A stretch of DNA of 64,000 bases from Tsukamurella sputi (GTDB taxonomy: Bacteria; Actinomycetota; Actinomycetes; Mycobacteriales; Mycobacteriaceae): contig NZ_VIGV01000009.1 in the NCBI RefSeq assembly GCF_007858445.1, forward strand, positions 58,410 through 122,409, given 5' to 3'. The notes below the pieces were generated by a model. The model had not been told where the DNA came from. It saw nothing but the letters and a program-made list of their open reading frames with translations, and ran no database searches. Shown here one piece after another: positions 25,587 to 33,875 of this stretch. How positions within the stretch are numbered: the first letter of the stretch is position 1; every line of letters starts with the position of its first letter. A program made the position numbers and the translations under genes.

Positions 25587-27122
25587 ATGGCTACTTCTCT
25601 CGCTGTCTCCGCACTCTCCCTGCGCTGGCCCGACGGCACGGAAGTCTTCGACGACCTGAGCTTCACCATCCCCGCCGGACGCGCCGCGCTGGTGGGCGCC
25701 AACGGCGCCGGTAAGAGCACCCTGCTACGCATCCTCGCAGGTCGGATCACCCCCACCTCGGGTTCCGTGCGCGGCACGGGCGTCGTCGGCTACGTCCCGC
25801 AGCACCCGCAGGCGCGTCCCGAGGACACTCTCGCCGACGGGCTGGGTATCGGCGGCACCGTCGCCGCACTGCGCCGCATCGAAGGCGGCTCGGCCGAGCC
25901 CGAGGACTTCGAGGCCGTCGGCGACGACTGGGACGTCGAGGAGCGCGCGACCGCCGTCCTCGATGGGTTGGGCCTGCGACTCGGGGGGCTGGACCGCACC
26001 GTCGGAACCCTGTCCGGGGGCGAGGCGACCCTGCTCGCCATCGCCGGACAGTTGCTACGCCGGCCAGACACCCTGCTGCTCGATGAACCGACCAACAACC
26101 TCGACGAACGGGCCCGTGGCCTGCTCACCGAGGCGTTGGAGCGCTTCGGCGGCACGGCCGTGGTGGTCAGCCACGACCTGACGTTGCTCGAGCGGATGGA
26201 CTCGACGGTGGAGCTGTACCGCGGCTCCGTCCGCGTCTTCGGCGGCCCGTACTCGCACTACCGCGAGGTGCTCGACGCCGAGCAGGCCGCCGCGGAACAG
26301 GCCGTGACCTCGGCGAAGGTCGATCTCAAGGCACAGCGTCGGGACCTCGTCGAGGCGCAGGTCAAGCTCGACCGTCGCGCGCGGTTCGCCGCGAAGGCCG
26401 AGGCCGAGAAACGAGTGCCGAAGATCGTCGCGGGTCTGCGCAAGAACGCCGCGGAGGTCTCCGCCGGCAAACACCGGGGCCTGCACGAGGACCGCGTCGA
26501 TTCGGCCCGGGACGCCCTGGACGCCGCGAAGGAGGGCGTCCGCGACGACCGCTCCGTCCGCATCGCCATGCCGGAGCCCGGCCCGGGCCTGCACCGTCTC
26601 CAGCTCGACGACGGGCCGCTACAGGTCGTGGGGCCGGAGCGGATCGCGCTCGTCGGCCCCAACGGGGCCGGCAAGACGACGGTGCTGCGCCGCGCCATCG
26701 CCGCCGCCCGGGCCGCGGAGCCGCCGACGGTGATCGGCTACGTCCCGCAGGACGTCCGGTTCGGGGCCGCCGAGGAGGGCACGCTGCTCGACGCGGTCCG
26801 CGACGCCCATCCGGATCTTGACGCCCAGCACGCATACGCCGCGCTGGCGCGGATGTTGTTCCGAGGGCGGCAGTCGGAGCGGATCGTGAACACGCTCAGT
26901 GGTGGGGAGCGCTTGCGGCTCGCGCTGGCGATCGCCCTGCTCGGCGAGCCGGCGCCATCACTCCTGGCGCTGGACGAACCGACCAACAACCTGGACGTAC
27001 CGTCGGTGGAACTGCTGGTGGAAGCGTTGAAGTCCTGGGAGGGCGCACTGGTGGTGGTCTCCCACGACCGCGCCTTCCTCGATCTGCTGAACCTGACGCG
27101 GCACGTCGAGATCACCCGCTGA
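25587..27122 (+). CDS. ABC-F family ribosome-associated ATPase
   Basis: 511 residues with two ABC domains and no membrane segments. NBD1: GANGAGKST (about residue 37), LSGGE, LLLDEPTNNLD. NBD2: GPNGAGKTT (about residue 357), LSGGE, LALDEPTNNLD and the switch VVSHD. Between them lies a charged linker rich in Lys/Arg and Glu (about 215-320), the part that enters the ribosome in ABC-F proteins. Members either protect ribosomes from antibiotics or act in translation control; the sequence does not decide. Strong ribosome site AAGGAG 6 bases before ATG. Confidence 0.9.
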   Translation: MATSLAVSALSLRWPDGTEVFDDLSFTIPAGRAALVGANGAGKSTLLRILAGRITPTSGSVRGTGVVGYVPQHPQARPEDTLADGLGIGGTVAALRRIEGGSAEPEDFEAVGDDWDVEERATAVLDGLGLRLGGLDRTVGTLSGGEATLLAIAGQLLRRPDTLLLDEPTNNLDERARGLLTEALERFGGTAVVVSHDLTLLERMDSTVELYRGSVRVFGGPYSHYREVLDAEQAAAEQAVTSAKVDLKAQRRDLVEAQVKLDRRARFAAKAEAEKRVPKIVAGLRKNAAEVSAGKHRGLHEDRVDSARDALDAAKEGVRDDRSVRIAMPEPGPGLHRLQLDDGPLQVVGPERIALVGPNGAGKTTVLRRAIAAARAAEPPTVIGYVPQDVRFGAAEEGTLLDAVRDAHPDLDAQHAYAALARMLFRGRQSERIVNTLSGGERLRLALAIALLGEPAPSLLALDEPTNNLDVPSVELLVEALKSWEGALVVVSHDRAFLDLLNLTRHVEITR

Positions 27123-27139
27123 TCACTCGGAGAATCGGG

Positions 27140-27185
27140 CGATTTCGGCGTGGCGCCGCTATATGCGAGCGCCACGCCGAAATCG
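27140..27185. terminator. 17-bp perfect inverted repeat after ABC-F gene
   Basis: Arms 27140-27156 and 27169-27185 are exactly complementary around a 12-base loop with CGCTATATGCGA, itself partly symmetric. It lies 17 bases after the ABC-F stop and about 40 bases before the Fic start. There is no U-run, but a stem this long and GC-rich is a likely terminator. Confidence 0.7.
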
Positions 27186-27212
27186 ACGGGATCCTCGACA
27201 ACCGGGGCTCGA

Positions 27213-27218
27213 TAAGCT
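27213..27218 (+). promoter_or_regulatory. -10 box TAAGCT of fic gene
   Basis: TAAGCT ends 6 bases before the ATG at 27225 and no ribosome site is present, which predicts a leaderless mRNA. Confidence 0.5.
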
Positions 27219-27224
27219 GCGCGG

Positions 27225-28025
27225 ATGGATCGTGGGACGGTGGTGCGCGGGGCGATCGCCAACAGCGTGCTTGAGGGGTGGGCGCCCACGCCCCTGGACG
27301 CGGAACGGCTCATCGCACTGGCGGCGGACTCCGTCACGCTGGACGAATACGTCGCCGCCGCGATCGACCGCGCTCTGGCCGGCGCCGAGATCGGCCCGCC
27401 GGACTGCATCGAGGTACCGCTCGACTTCCCCGACACGTTCTATCCGGGCACGCGAACACTCCTCAACCGCTTCGGGATTCGCAACGCGGGCGCCCTGCAG
27501 CAGCTCGAGTTCGAGATCGGCACTGCCCGCCAGTTCGGCATTGAGGCCGGGCACATCGACGTGCCGGCCACCTTCAACGGTGTGCATCTCATCGGGATCC
27601 ATCGCGCCCTGTTCGGCGACGTCTACCCGTGGGCGGGCGTCTACCGCCGGTACGACATGGACCTGCGGCACCAGACCTTCCGAGCCGCGTGGATCGAGCG
27701 GTACCTCGACGACGCCGCCGCGATCCTCCACAAGCCCGTCGACCACATGAGCCGCAGAGGCTACGCTCACCACCTCGCCGAGGCCTACGCGTACCTGAAC
27801 TGCGCGCACCCGTTCCGCGAGGGCAACGGTCGCGCATCGAAGACGCTGCTACAGCTCCTGGCGGCGCGGCACGGGTACCGGCTCGACTTCGCCTCGGTGA
27901 CGAAGAAGCAGTGGGACAGCGCCTCCCGGCGGTCCGCTCCCGACTACGGGCACTACCGCCCCGACGCACACGCCCTGTTCCGCGTCTTCGGCACGATCAC
28001 ACAGCCGATCGGTCAGAGTCGGTAA
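27225..28025 (+). CDS. fic: Fic protein with fused VbhA-like inhibitory segment
   Basis: 266 residues. The Fic core (about 70-250) matches VbhT-type toxins (FYPGTRTLLNRFGIRN, then HRALFGDVYPWAGVYR) and holds the active motif HPFREGNGR at 195-203; the further Arg of the classical motif is Lys206. Such enzymes transfer AMP to target proteins. The first 55 residues read like the VbhA antitoxin: AIANSVLEGWAPTP aligns with the VbhA segment around S-x-x-x-E-G, with Glu17-Gly18 kept and Asn13 in the Ser position. Toxin and antitoxin would thus be one chain, with Glu17 blocking the ATP pocket. It converges with the next gene, overlapping by 13 bases. Confidence 0.85.
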   Translation: MDRGTVVRGAIANSVLEGWAPTPLDAERLIALAADSVTLDEYVAAAIDRALAGAEIGPPDCIEVPLDFPDTFYPGTRTLLNRFGIRNAGALQQLEFEIGTARQFGIEAGHIDVPATFNGVHLIGIHRALFGDVYPWAGVYRRYDMDLRHQTFRAAWIERYLDDAAAILHKPVDHMSRRGYAHHLAEAYAYLNCAHPFREGNGRASKTLLQLLAARHGYRLDFASVTKKQWDSASRRSAPDYGHYRPDAHALFRVFGTITQPIGQSR

Positions 28026-29170
28026 CCCTCGAGTCCCAGCCAGCCCGCCATCTCGGCGACGGTCTGCTCCAACGCGGCTTCGGACGCAGCGTCGCGACCG
28101 CCGGGCTCCCACGACGTGGAGTGCACGAGCAGTTCCCCCGCCGCCCGGTCGGCCTTGACATCGCACCGCGCGACGATCCGGTCGCCGAACAGGAAGGGCA
28201 GCACGTAGTAGCCGTGCACCCGCTTCTCCTTCGGTGTGTAGATCTCGATCCGGTAGAAGAAGTCGAACAGTGCCTCCGCGCGCTCGCGCTGCCAGACCAC
28301 CGGGTCGAAGGGCGAGAGCAGCGCACGCGCTGCGACCGCGCGGGGACGCTTGGCCTCCGCGTGAAGGTAGACGGTGCCAGGCCACCAATCGGCCTCCACC
28401 GGAACGAGTTCGCCTGACGCCACGAGTTTCTCGACGGCGGGGGTGGCCTGCGCGGAGGACAACCGGAAGTAGTCGCGCAGGCATCGCAGCGTCCCGATGC
28501 CGTGCGCCTTCGCCGACTGCCGCATCAGCTCGACGTACGCGTCCTCGTCGGACACCTCGCGTTCGGCGATCTCCCCCAGCACCGCGGACGTGGGTGCGTA
28601 GAGCCGCTCGAACTGGCTGGTGCGGCCGGCGCTGGTGACCTCGCCGGCATGGAAAAGCACTTCGAGCCCCTCCTTCACCGACGACCAGTTCCAGCCCCAG
28701 TGCGTCTTCTCCACCACCTGGTCGTGCTCCAGGTGCGCCTCCAGCGCGCGGGCGGTGAGCGGCGGCAGCGCCGCCAGCTCGGAGCGCAGCCGGTCCAGCT
28801 GGCCGGGGTTGCGGGACTCGTAGCTCGCGAAGCGTTGCGTCACCCGGTCCGCGGTCCGACGGTGCCGCAGCAGCGGCCAGGTCTCGGGCGGGACCAGCGA
28901 TGCCTCGTGCGCCCAGGCCTCGACGAGCCGGCGCGGCGCCTTGTCGCGGGCGCGGTCGAGTAGCGCGGTGTCGTAGTCGCCGAGTCGCGCGAAGACCGGG
29001 AGGTACTGGCTGCGCGTGACCACGTTGACGCTATCGATCTGGATGAGTTTCAGGCGGTCGATGGTCTTCTGGACCTGCCGCATCGTGGGTGTCGACGAAC
29101 CCGCGAAGCCGGATTCGAAGCCCTGGGCCGCGAGCGCGATCCGGCGCGCCTGGGGCTGCGTGATCCTCAT
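28013..29170 (-). CDS. YcaQ/AZL-family winged-helix DNA glycosylase
   Basis: 385 residues of the former DUF1006 family, now known as AZL DNA glycosylases that unhook interstrand crosslinks. The N-terminal region contains Q44-I45-D46 (LIQIDSVNVV), the QxD catalytic motif of the YcaQ (AlkX) branch rather than QxQ of the antibiotic-producer AlkZ branch. Conserved aromatic blocks WEWxW-like (HWGWNWSSVK) and FDFFYRIEIYTPKEKRVHGYY follow. The start overlaps the Nudix stop by ATGA, so the two genes are one operon. Confidence 0.85.
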   Translation of the reverse strand: MRITQPQARRIALAAQGFESGFAGSSTPTMRQVQKTIDRLKLIQIDSVNVVTRSQYLPVFARLGDYDTALLDRARDKAPRRLVEAWAHEASLVPPETWPLLRHRRTADRVTQRFASYESRNPGQLDRLRSELAALPPLTARALEAHLEHDQVVEKTHWGWNWSSVKEGLEVLFHAGEVTSAGRTSQFERLYAPTSAVLGEIAEREVSDEDAYVELMRQSAKAHGIGTLRCLRDYFRLSSAQATPAVEKLVASGELVPVEADWWPGTVYLHAEAKRPRAVAARALLSPFDPVVWQRERAEALFDFFYRIEIYTPKEKRVHGYYVLPFLFGDRIVARCDVKADRAAGELLVHSTSWEPGGRDAASEAALEQTVAEMAGWLGLEGYRL

Positions 29171-29571
29171 GCGCTCGGCGCGCCCGCCAGCCGCGGGAAG
29201 AGGTACTGCTCGAGCATCGGTGCGATGGTCACCTCGCCGTGGTCCGCGGGGTCCAGCCAGCGGGCCTCGGCGATCTCCGCTGCGGCCCGCGGCTCCACGC
29301 GGAGCTCGGTGGCGAAGACCGTGGACTCGATGTCGGTGTTCGCCTCGTTCGCGGCGGGCCCGCGCCAGGACACGAGGTGCGTGAGGTCGTCCGTCGTCAG
29401 CACGACGCCGAGTTCCTCGTCGATCTCGCGGACCGCGCAGTCGATCGCGGCCTCCCCCGGCTCCAGCTTGCCGCCGGGCAGCATGAACGCGTCGGTCCCG
29501 CGTTTGCGCACCGTCAGAACCCGTCCGGCTTCGTCCCGGAAACACACCGCCGCCACCGTCAGCACGTCCAT
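29167..29571 (-). CDS. Nudix hydrolase
   Basis: 134 residues with a perfect Nudix box, G34-x5-E40-x7-R48-E49-I50-x-E52-E53-L54-G55-V56. The substrate is a nucleoside diphosphate derivative of unknown identity; pairing with a DNA-repair glycosylase suggests nucleotide-pool cleaning, as inference. TAGGGT at 29583-29578 lies 6 bases before the ATG without a ribosome site, so the operon is probably leaderless. Confidence 0.9.
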   Translation of the reverse strand: MDVLTVAAVCFRDEAGRVLTVRKRGTDAFMLPGGKLEPGEAAIDCAVREIDEELGVVLTTDDLTHLVSWRGPAANEANTDIESTVFATELRVEPRAAAEIAEARWLDPADHGEVTIAPMLEQYLFPRLAGAPSA

Positions 29572-29577
29572 ACGGTC

Positions 29578-29583
29578 ACCCTA
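29578..29583 (-). promoter_or_regulatory. -10 box TAGGGT of Nudix operon
   Basis: TAGGGT on the minus strand with a 6-base gap to ATG; leaderless start predicted. Confidence 0.45.
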
Positions 29584-29607
29584 GCGAGGGCCACCGACAC
29601 GTTCGCC

Positions 29608-30996
29608 TCAGCACTCCGGCACGTTCACGGCGAGACCGCCGAGGGATGTCTCTTTGTACTTCGACAACATGTCGGCACCGGTCTGGCGCATGGTCTCGAT
29701 GGCCTGATCCAGCGAGACGCGGTGCGTCCCGTCGCCGTGCAGGGCGATGCGCGCGGCGTTGACTGCCTTCACGGAGGCGATGGCGTTGCGCTCGATGCAC
29801 GGGATCTGCACGAGCCCGCCGATCGGGTCGCAGGTCAGGCCCAGGTTGTGCTCGATCCCGATCTCGGCGGCGTTCTCCACCTGCGCGGGCGTGGCGCCCA
29901 TGACCTGCGCGAGCGCGCCCGCGGCCATGGAGCACGCGGAGCCCACCTCGCCCTGGCAGCCCACCTCGGCGCCGGAGATGGAGGCCCGCCGCTTGTAGAG
30001 CACCGCGATCGCGGCCGCCGTGAGCAGGTAGTCGCACACCACCTGCTCGCGACGCGCGGCCAGCGACGACCGGAACTTCAACGCGTAGTACAGCACCGCC
30101 GGCACGATCCCGGCCGCGCCGTTCGTCGGCGCGGTCACGATCCGGCCGCCGCACGCGTTCTCCTCGTTCACGGCCATGGCCGCCACGTTGAGCCAGTCCA
30201 TGGCGTCGGCACCGTCGGACTCGACGAGCCTGCGGTACAGCCCCGGCGCGCGCCGCTTGACCCCCAGCCCGCCCGGGAGCATGCCCTCGGCGCGGAAGCC
30301 CCGCTCGATGCACGCCTCCATGACCTCCCAGATGTGCAGCAGCCCGGCACGTACCTCGTGCTCCGCCACGTGCTCGTCCTCGCCCGTACGGGCCCGACGG
30401 AGTGCGATCTCGTTCTCCAGCATGAGCTCGGGCACGGTTCGACCGGTGCGCGGGCAGGTCTCCAGCAGCGAAGCAGCGGTGTCGAAGTCGTGGGGAACGC
30501 CGGGGCTGCCGGCCAGCGGATTCACCGTCTCGGCACCGGACTCCCGCTCGACGAAGCCGCCGCCCACGGAGTAGTAGACGGCCTCGTGCTCGCCACCGTC
30601 GGCGAGCTCGGCGCGGAAGCGGATCCCGTTGGTGTGCCGCGGCAGCACCGTCAGTGGGTGCAGCACGATCTGCTCGGCACACAGCGGGACCTCGTCGCGC
30701 CCGGCGAAGAGCACCGTCCGGGTGGCCTCGATCTCGGCTCCGCGCTTCTCGACGTACTCGGGATCGACGGTCTCCGGCCGGTTGCCCTCGAGCCCCAGAA
30801 GCACGGCCGCGAAGGTGCCGTGCCCGCGCCCCGTGGCGGCGAGCGAGCCGTACAGGTCGACGTGCACGGCGCGCACCGTCGACGGGAAGGACCGCAGCTC
30901 GTCGGCGAAATCCGCACCCGCGCGCATGGGCCCGACGGTGTGCGAACTCGACGGGCCGATGCCCACCGAGAACAGCTCGAACACACTGATCGTCAC
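29608..30996 (-). CDS. sdaA: L-serine ammonia-lyase, single-chain iron-sulfur type
   Basis: 462-residue serine dehydratase converting L-serine to pyruvate and ammonia with a 4Fe-4S cluster. The N-terminus [20 protein letters not shown] is diagnostic for the beta part, and the alpha part carries [15 protein letters not shown] and [13 protein letters not shown] with the cluster cysteines. Start is GTG at 30996 with GGAGGGG directly before it. Divergent from the adenylate cyclase gene with only 31 bp between start codons. Confidence 0.95.
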   Translation of the reverse strand: MTISVFELFSVGIGPSSSHTVGPMRAGADFADELRSFPSTVRAVHVDLYGSLAATGRGHGTFAAVLLGLEGNRPETVDPEYVEKRGAEIEATRTVLFAGRDEVPLCAEQIVLHPLTVLPRHTNGIRFRAELADGGEHEAVYYSVGGGFVERESGAETVNPLAGSPGVPHDFDTAASLLETCPRTGRTVPELMLENEIALRRARTGEDEHVAEHEVRAGLLHIWEVMEACIERGFRAEGMLPGGLGVKRRAPGLYRRLVESDGADAMDWLNVAAMAVNEENACGGRIVTAPTNGAAGIVPAVLYYALKFRSSLAARREQVVCDYLLTAAAIAVLYKRRASISGAEVGCQGEVGSACSMAAGALAQVMGATPAQVENAAEIGIEHNLGLTCDPIGGLVQIPCIERNAIASVKAVNAARIALHGDGTHRVSLDQAIETMRQTGADMLSKYKETSLGGLAVNVPEC

Positions 30997-31002
30997 CCCT
31001 CC

Positions 31003-31021
31003 AGCCTATGCCCCATACAGT
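31003..31021. promoter_or_regulatory. overlapping divergent promoters sdaA / cyclase
   Basis: Minus strand TAGGCT (31008-31003) ends 6 bases before the sdaA GTG; plus strand TACAGT (31016-31021) ends 6 bases before the cyclase ATG. Both start sites would fall at the start codons, and each -35 region lies inside the other gene's start, so polymerase can occupy only one at a time. Confidence 0.55.
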
Positions 31022-31027
31022 GGTCTC

Positions 31028-32089
31028 ATGGGCGACGCCGAAGATCTGGACATCGACGCTCTGCTTCTCCCGGGCAAACGCAAGTACACCTTCCGTCAGC
31101 TCGCCGAGCAGGGCGGCATGGACGTGGAGGACCTGCGCGTCTGGTGGACGTCGGCAGGTTTCGCTGACCTGCGCGACGACGACCAGAAGGCGTTCACGCG
31201 GGACGACGTGGCGATCGTCAAGGACCTCGCCGACCTGTTCTCGACCGACGCCGTCGATCGCGAGGCCGTCGTGCCCGGCGCGCAGTCGCTGGGCCAGGCG
31301 ATGTACCGGCTCGCCGAGTGGCAGGCCGGCATCGTCAAGACCTATCTCGACCACGCGCACGAAGCGGGCGCGAAGGATCCGTCGGCCGGGGTGGCTCAGC
31401 TCATCGACAAGATGGAGAACCTGCAGGCGCACGTCTGGCGACGGCACCTGTCCACGGCCACCCAGCGCCTGGTCACGTTGGAGGAGTCCGACGCCTTGAC
31501 CGCACGGATGGCGGTCGGCTTCGCGGACATGGTGGGCTACACGCGCCTGTCCCGTGGCCTCGCCGTCGAGGAGTTGAACACGCTGGTCACCACGTTCGAG
31601 GCGCGGATGCAAGCCGTCATCTACGGCGGTGGCGGGTGGATCATCAAGGGCGTCGGCGACGAGGTGATGTTCGCCGCGGAGAACCCCGCGGACGCCGCAC
31701 GGATCGGCCTGGAACTGCAGGAACCGCACGAGTACCCCGAGCTGGACGCCATCGAGATCGAATTCCCGCAGCTCCGCGTGGGCATGGCGTACGGCGAAGT
31801 GCTGCAGCGCTACGGCGATCTGTTCGGCAGCGTGGTGAACCTCGCGGCCCGCCTGACGAGCGCCGCCCGGCCGGGCACGGTGCTCATCGACGACAACTTC
31901 ACCCAGGCGATCGCCGACGAGCCGGGGCTGGAGACTCGCAGCCTGCGCGCCTACCGCGCCCGCGGCTTCCGCGCGGTGCACCCGCACCTGCTGCGCTACG
32001 ACAAGGACACCCGCACGGCCAAGGAGGCCGAGGCCAAGCACGAGGCGGAGATCGCCGCAGCGGGCCCGGACACCACCGCTGAGCAGTGA
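31028..32089 (+). CDS. class III adenylate cyclase with N-terminal regulatory domain
   Basis: 353 residues. The helical N-terminal domain (about 1-145) resembles the regulatory half of mycobacterial Rv1264, a pH-responsive cyclase. The catalytic domain (about 155-335) has the metal Asp residues D167 (VGFADMVGYT) and D211 (KGVGDEV), the adenine-selecting pair K207 and D264, and the transition-state residues N271 and R275, so it should make cAMP from ATP as a homodimer. No membrane segment. The tail is Ala/Glu/Lys-rich. It ends 1 base before the converging regulator gene. Confidence 0.9.
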   Translation: MGDAEDLDIDALLLPGKRKYTFRQLAEQGGMDVEDLRVWWTSAGFADLRDDDQKAFTRDDVAIVKDLADLFSTDAVDREAVVPGAQSLGQAMYRLAEWQAGIVKTYLDHAHEAGAKDPSAGVAQLIDKMENLQAHVWRRHLSTATQRLVTLEESDALTARMAVGFADMVGYTRLSRGLAVEELNTLVTTFEARMQAVIYGGGGWIIKGVGDEVMFAAENPADAARIGLELQEPHEYPELDAIEIEFPQLRVGMAYGEVLQRYGDLFGSVVNLAARLTSAARPGTVLIDDNFTQAIADEPGLETRSLRAYRARGFRAVHPHLLRYDKDTRTAKEAEAKHEAEIAAAGPDTTAEQ

Positions 32090-32090
32090 G

Positions 32091-32408
32091 TCAGGCTGCG
32101 GCGAGCGCCACGGGCTGCGAGCGCGCACCGAGCAGTTCGCGGTGCACGCCGCCCACGAACTCGATCATGGAGCCGCCGAGCGCGTCGCAGACGCTGGCGA
32201 GTACCTCCGACGAGGCCTCCTTGCGCCCGCGCTCGACCTCGGAGAGGTACTGCGTGGAGACGCCGGCCTCCCGCGCGACCTCCGCGAGGGTCCGGCCCTG
32301 ACGGGTGCGCTCCTGCCGCAGCACGCGGCCGAACACCTCGCGCAGCAGCGGGGGGCGCTCGGCCTCCACCTGCTCGTGCGTCTCGATGCTCGCCACCCCG
32401 CTCGTCAT
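32091..32408 (-). CDS. ClgR-like XRE-family regulator
   Basis: 105 residues: HTH of the XRE type (about 24-82, [29 protein letters not shown]) and a short C-terminal tail. Sequence and size match ClgR, the activator of clp protease genes in actinobacteria. It ends VALAAA, an ssrA-like tail of the sort that makes ClgR a Clp protease substrate. It follows the MFS gene by 10 bases; TAGGGT (32421-32416) 7 bases before ATG could give it its own leaderless start. Confidence 0.75.
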   Translation of the reverse strand: MTSGVASIETHEQVEAERPPLLREVFGRVLRQERTRQGRTLAEVAREAGVSTQYLSEVERGRKEASSEVLASVCDALGGSMIEFVGGVHRELLGARSQPVALAAA

Positions 32409-32418
32409 GGGTTCGACC

Positions 32419-33789
32419 CTATCCGACGGTGCGCTCGCCCGGCGGAGCGTTCACGGTGGGCGTAACCGGCGCGTCGTCCTCGACATCGCGCTCGGACCCG
32501 GCCTCGTCGGAGTCATCCTCGGGGAGCGGGTGCTCGAGCTCGTCGCGCGGCATCCGCGCGGCGAGGATCGCGATAGCCGCGAGCGGGATCGGCACCACGG
32601 CCGCGAGCACGAAGGTCGTGGTGAGGCCGATGGCGTGGCTCACCGGACCCGCAAGGGCCAGCGACAACGGCATGAACACCAGCGAGACGAAGAAGTCGAG
32701 ACTCGACACCCGGCCCAGCAGACGGCGTGGCACGCGCCGCTGCAGCAGGGTCCCCCAGATCACCACCGGAGCCTCGAAGACCACCCCCAGGACGAACCCT
32801 GCGGCCACCATGACCGCGACGTTGGTGGCCGTGCCGTACACGGCGAGCGGTAGTGCCCCGAGACCCCAGAGGCACATCATCACCGTGAGGTAGCGGCGCG
32901 GCAGCTTCCGCGAGGCCATCAACAGCGCACCCGCAACGCCGCCGAAACCGTACGCCGCCAGGATCATCGAGTGGTCCGACGGTCCGCCGCCCGCGTGGTC
33001 CTTGATCGCGAAGGGCAGCAGTACGTCGAGCGGTCCGGCCACCAGCAGAACGAGCAGGCTCGCGAAGAGCAGGGTCGCCAGCAGCCACGGCGTGCGACGC
33101 ACGTACTGCACGCCCTCCCACAGCTCGCGCAGCGGATGCCCCGGCTCAGCGGCTGCGTCGCCGCCGTCCGGCTCGCCGTCGAGGCGGATGCGGGCGACCG
33201 ACAGCGCGCCGATCACCGGCAGGCACGCGGCGACCAGGAGCGCGAGTCCCGGCGAGTGCAGCGCGATCAACCAGCCCGCGATGGCCGGGCCCGCGGCCAT
33301 GGACGCCGCCGGGCGCACCGCGGACTCGTAGCCGTTGACGGCGAGCAGCTCGCCCGGCGAGACCAGTCGCGGCACCAGGGCCGAGTAGGCCGGGAAGTAG
33401 AAGCCCGACACCAGGCCCAGCGCGAACGTGGCCACGAACATCATCGGCACGGTGACCGCATCGGTGAGCACCAGCAGCGCGACGGCGCCGATGGTGACGG
33501 CGTTGAGCACCTCAAGCACGAACAGGATCCGCTGCTGCGGCAGCCGGTCCGCCAGCACTCCGCCGGCCAGGGTGGAGAGCAACAGGCCCACGGCCGCGCC
33601 ACCGCTCACCGCGGAGACGCTGGTCGGGGAGCCGCCCATGCGGATCACCTGCCAGACCATGGCGATCATCCACATGCCGTCCGCGATCAGCGCGCACAGC
33701 AGCGTGATGAACAGGAACCGGTAGTTCCTGCGCAGCAGAGGCCGCAGAATGCGGGGCACGCGTCGGCGTGCACGGGGATCGATGGACAC
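32419..33789 (-). CDS. MFS multidrug efflux transporter, Tap-like
   Basis: 456 residues with 12 predicted membrane helices and the motif A loop [12 protein letters not shown] after helix 2. The general pattern resembles MFS_3 exporters such as Tap (Rv1258c). The C-terminal 45 residues are an acidic tail. Start GTG at 33789 (S-I-D-P following). Substrate unknown. It probably shares a transcript with the ClgR-like gene. Confidence 0.8.
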   Translation of the reverse strand: MSIDPRARRRVPRILRPLLRRNYRFLFITLLCALIADGMWMIAMVWQVIRMGGSPTSVSAVSGGAAVGLLLSTLAGGVLADRLPQQRILFVLEVLNAVTIGAVALLVLTDAVTVPMMFVATFALGLVSGFYFPAYSALVPRLVSPGELLAVNGYESAVRPAASMAAGPAIAGWLIALHSPGLALLVAACLPVIGALSVARIRLDGEPDGGDAAAEPGHPLRELWEGVQYVRRTPWLLATLLFASLLVLLVAGPLDVLLPFAIKDHAGGGPSDHSMILAAYGFGGVAGALLMASRKLPRRYLTVMMCLWGLGALPLAVYGTATNVAVMVAAGFVLGVVFEAPVVIWGTLLQRRVPRRLLGRVSSLDFFVSLVFMPLSLALAGPVSHAIGLTTTFVLAAVVPIPLAAIAILAARMPRDELEHPLPEDDSDEAGSERDVEDDAPVTPTVNAPPGERTVG

Positions 33790-33862
33790 TCGTCAACGGT
33801 GCCGAGTGAGGCGTCCGGAATCAACTGGTTTTCACAGTTGCCATCAACCATGGTCGAGGTAT

Positions 33863-33868
33863 TAGCGT
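33863..33868 (+). promoter_or_regulatory. -10 box TAGCGT of MFS gene
   Basis: TAGCGT ends 7 bases before the ATG at 33876; no ribosome site seen. Confidence 0.45.
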
Positions 33869-33875
33869 TCTGGCA

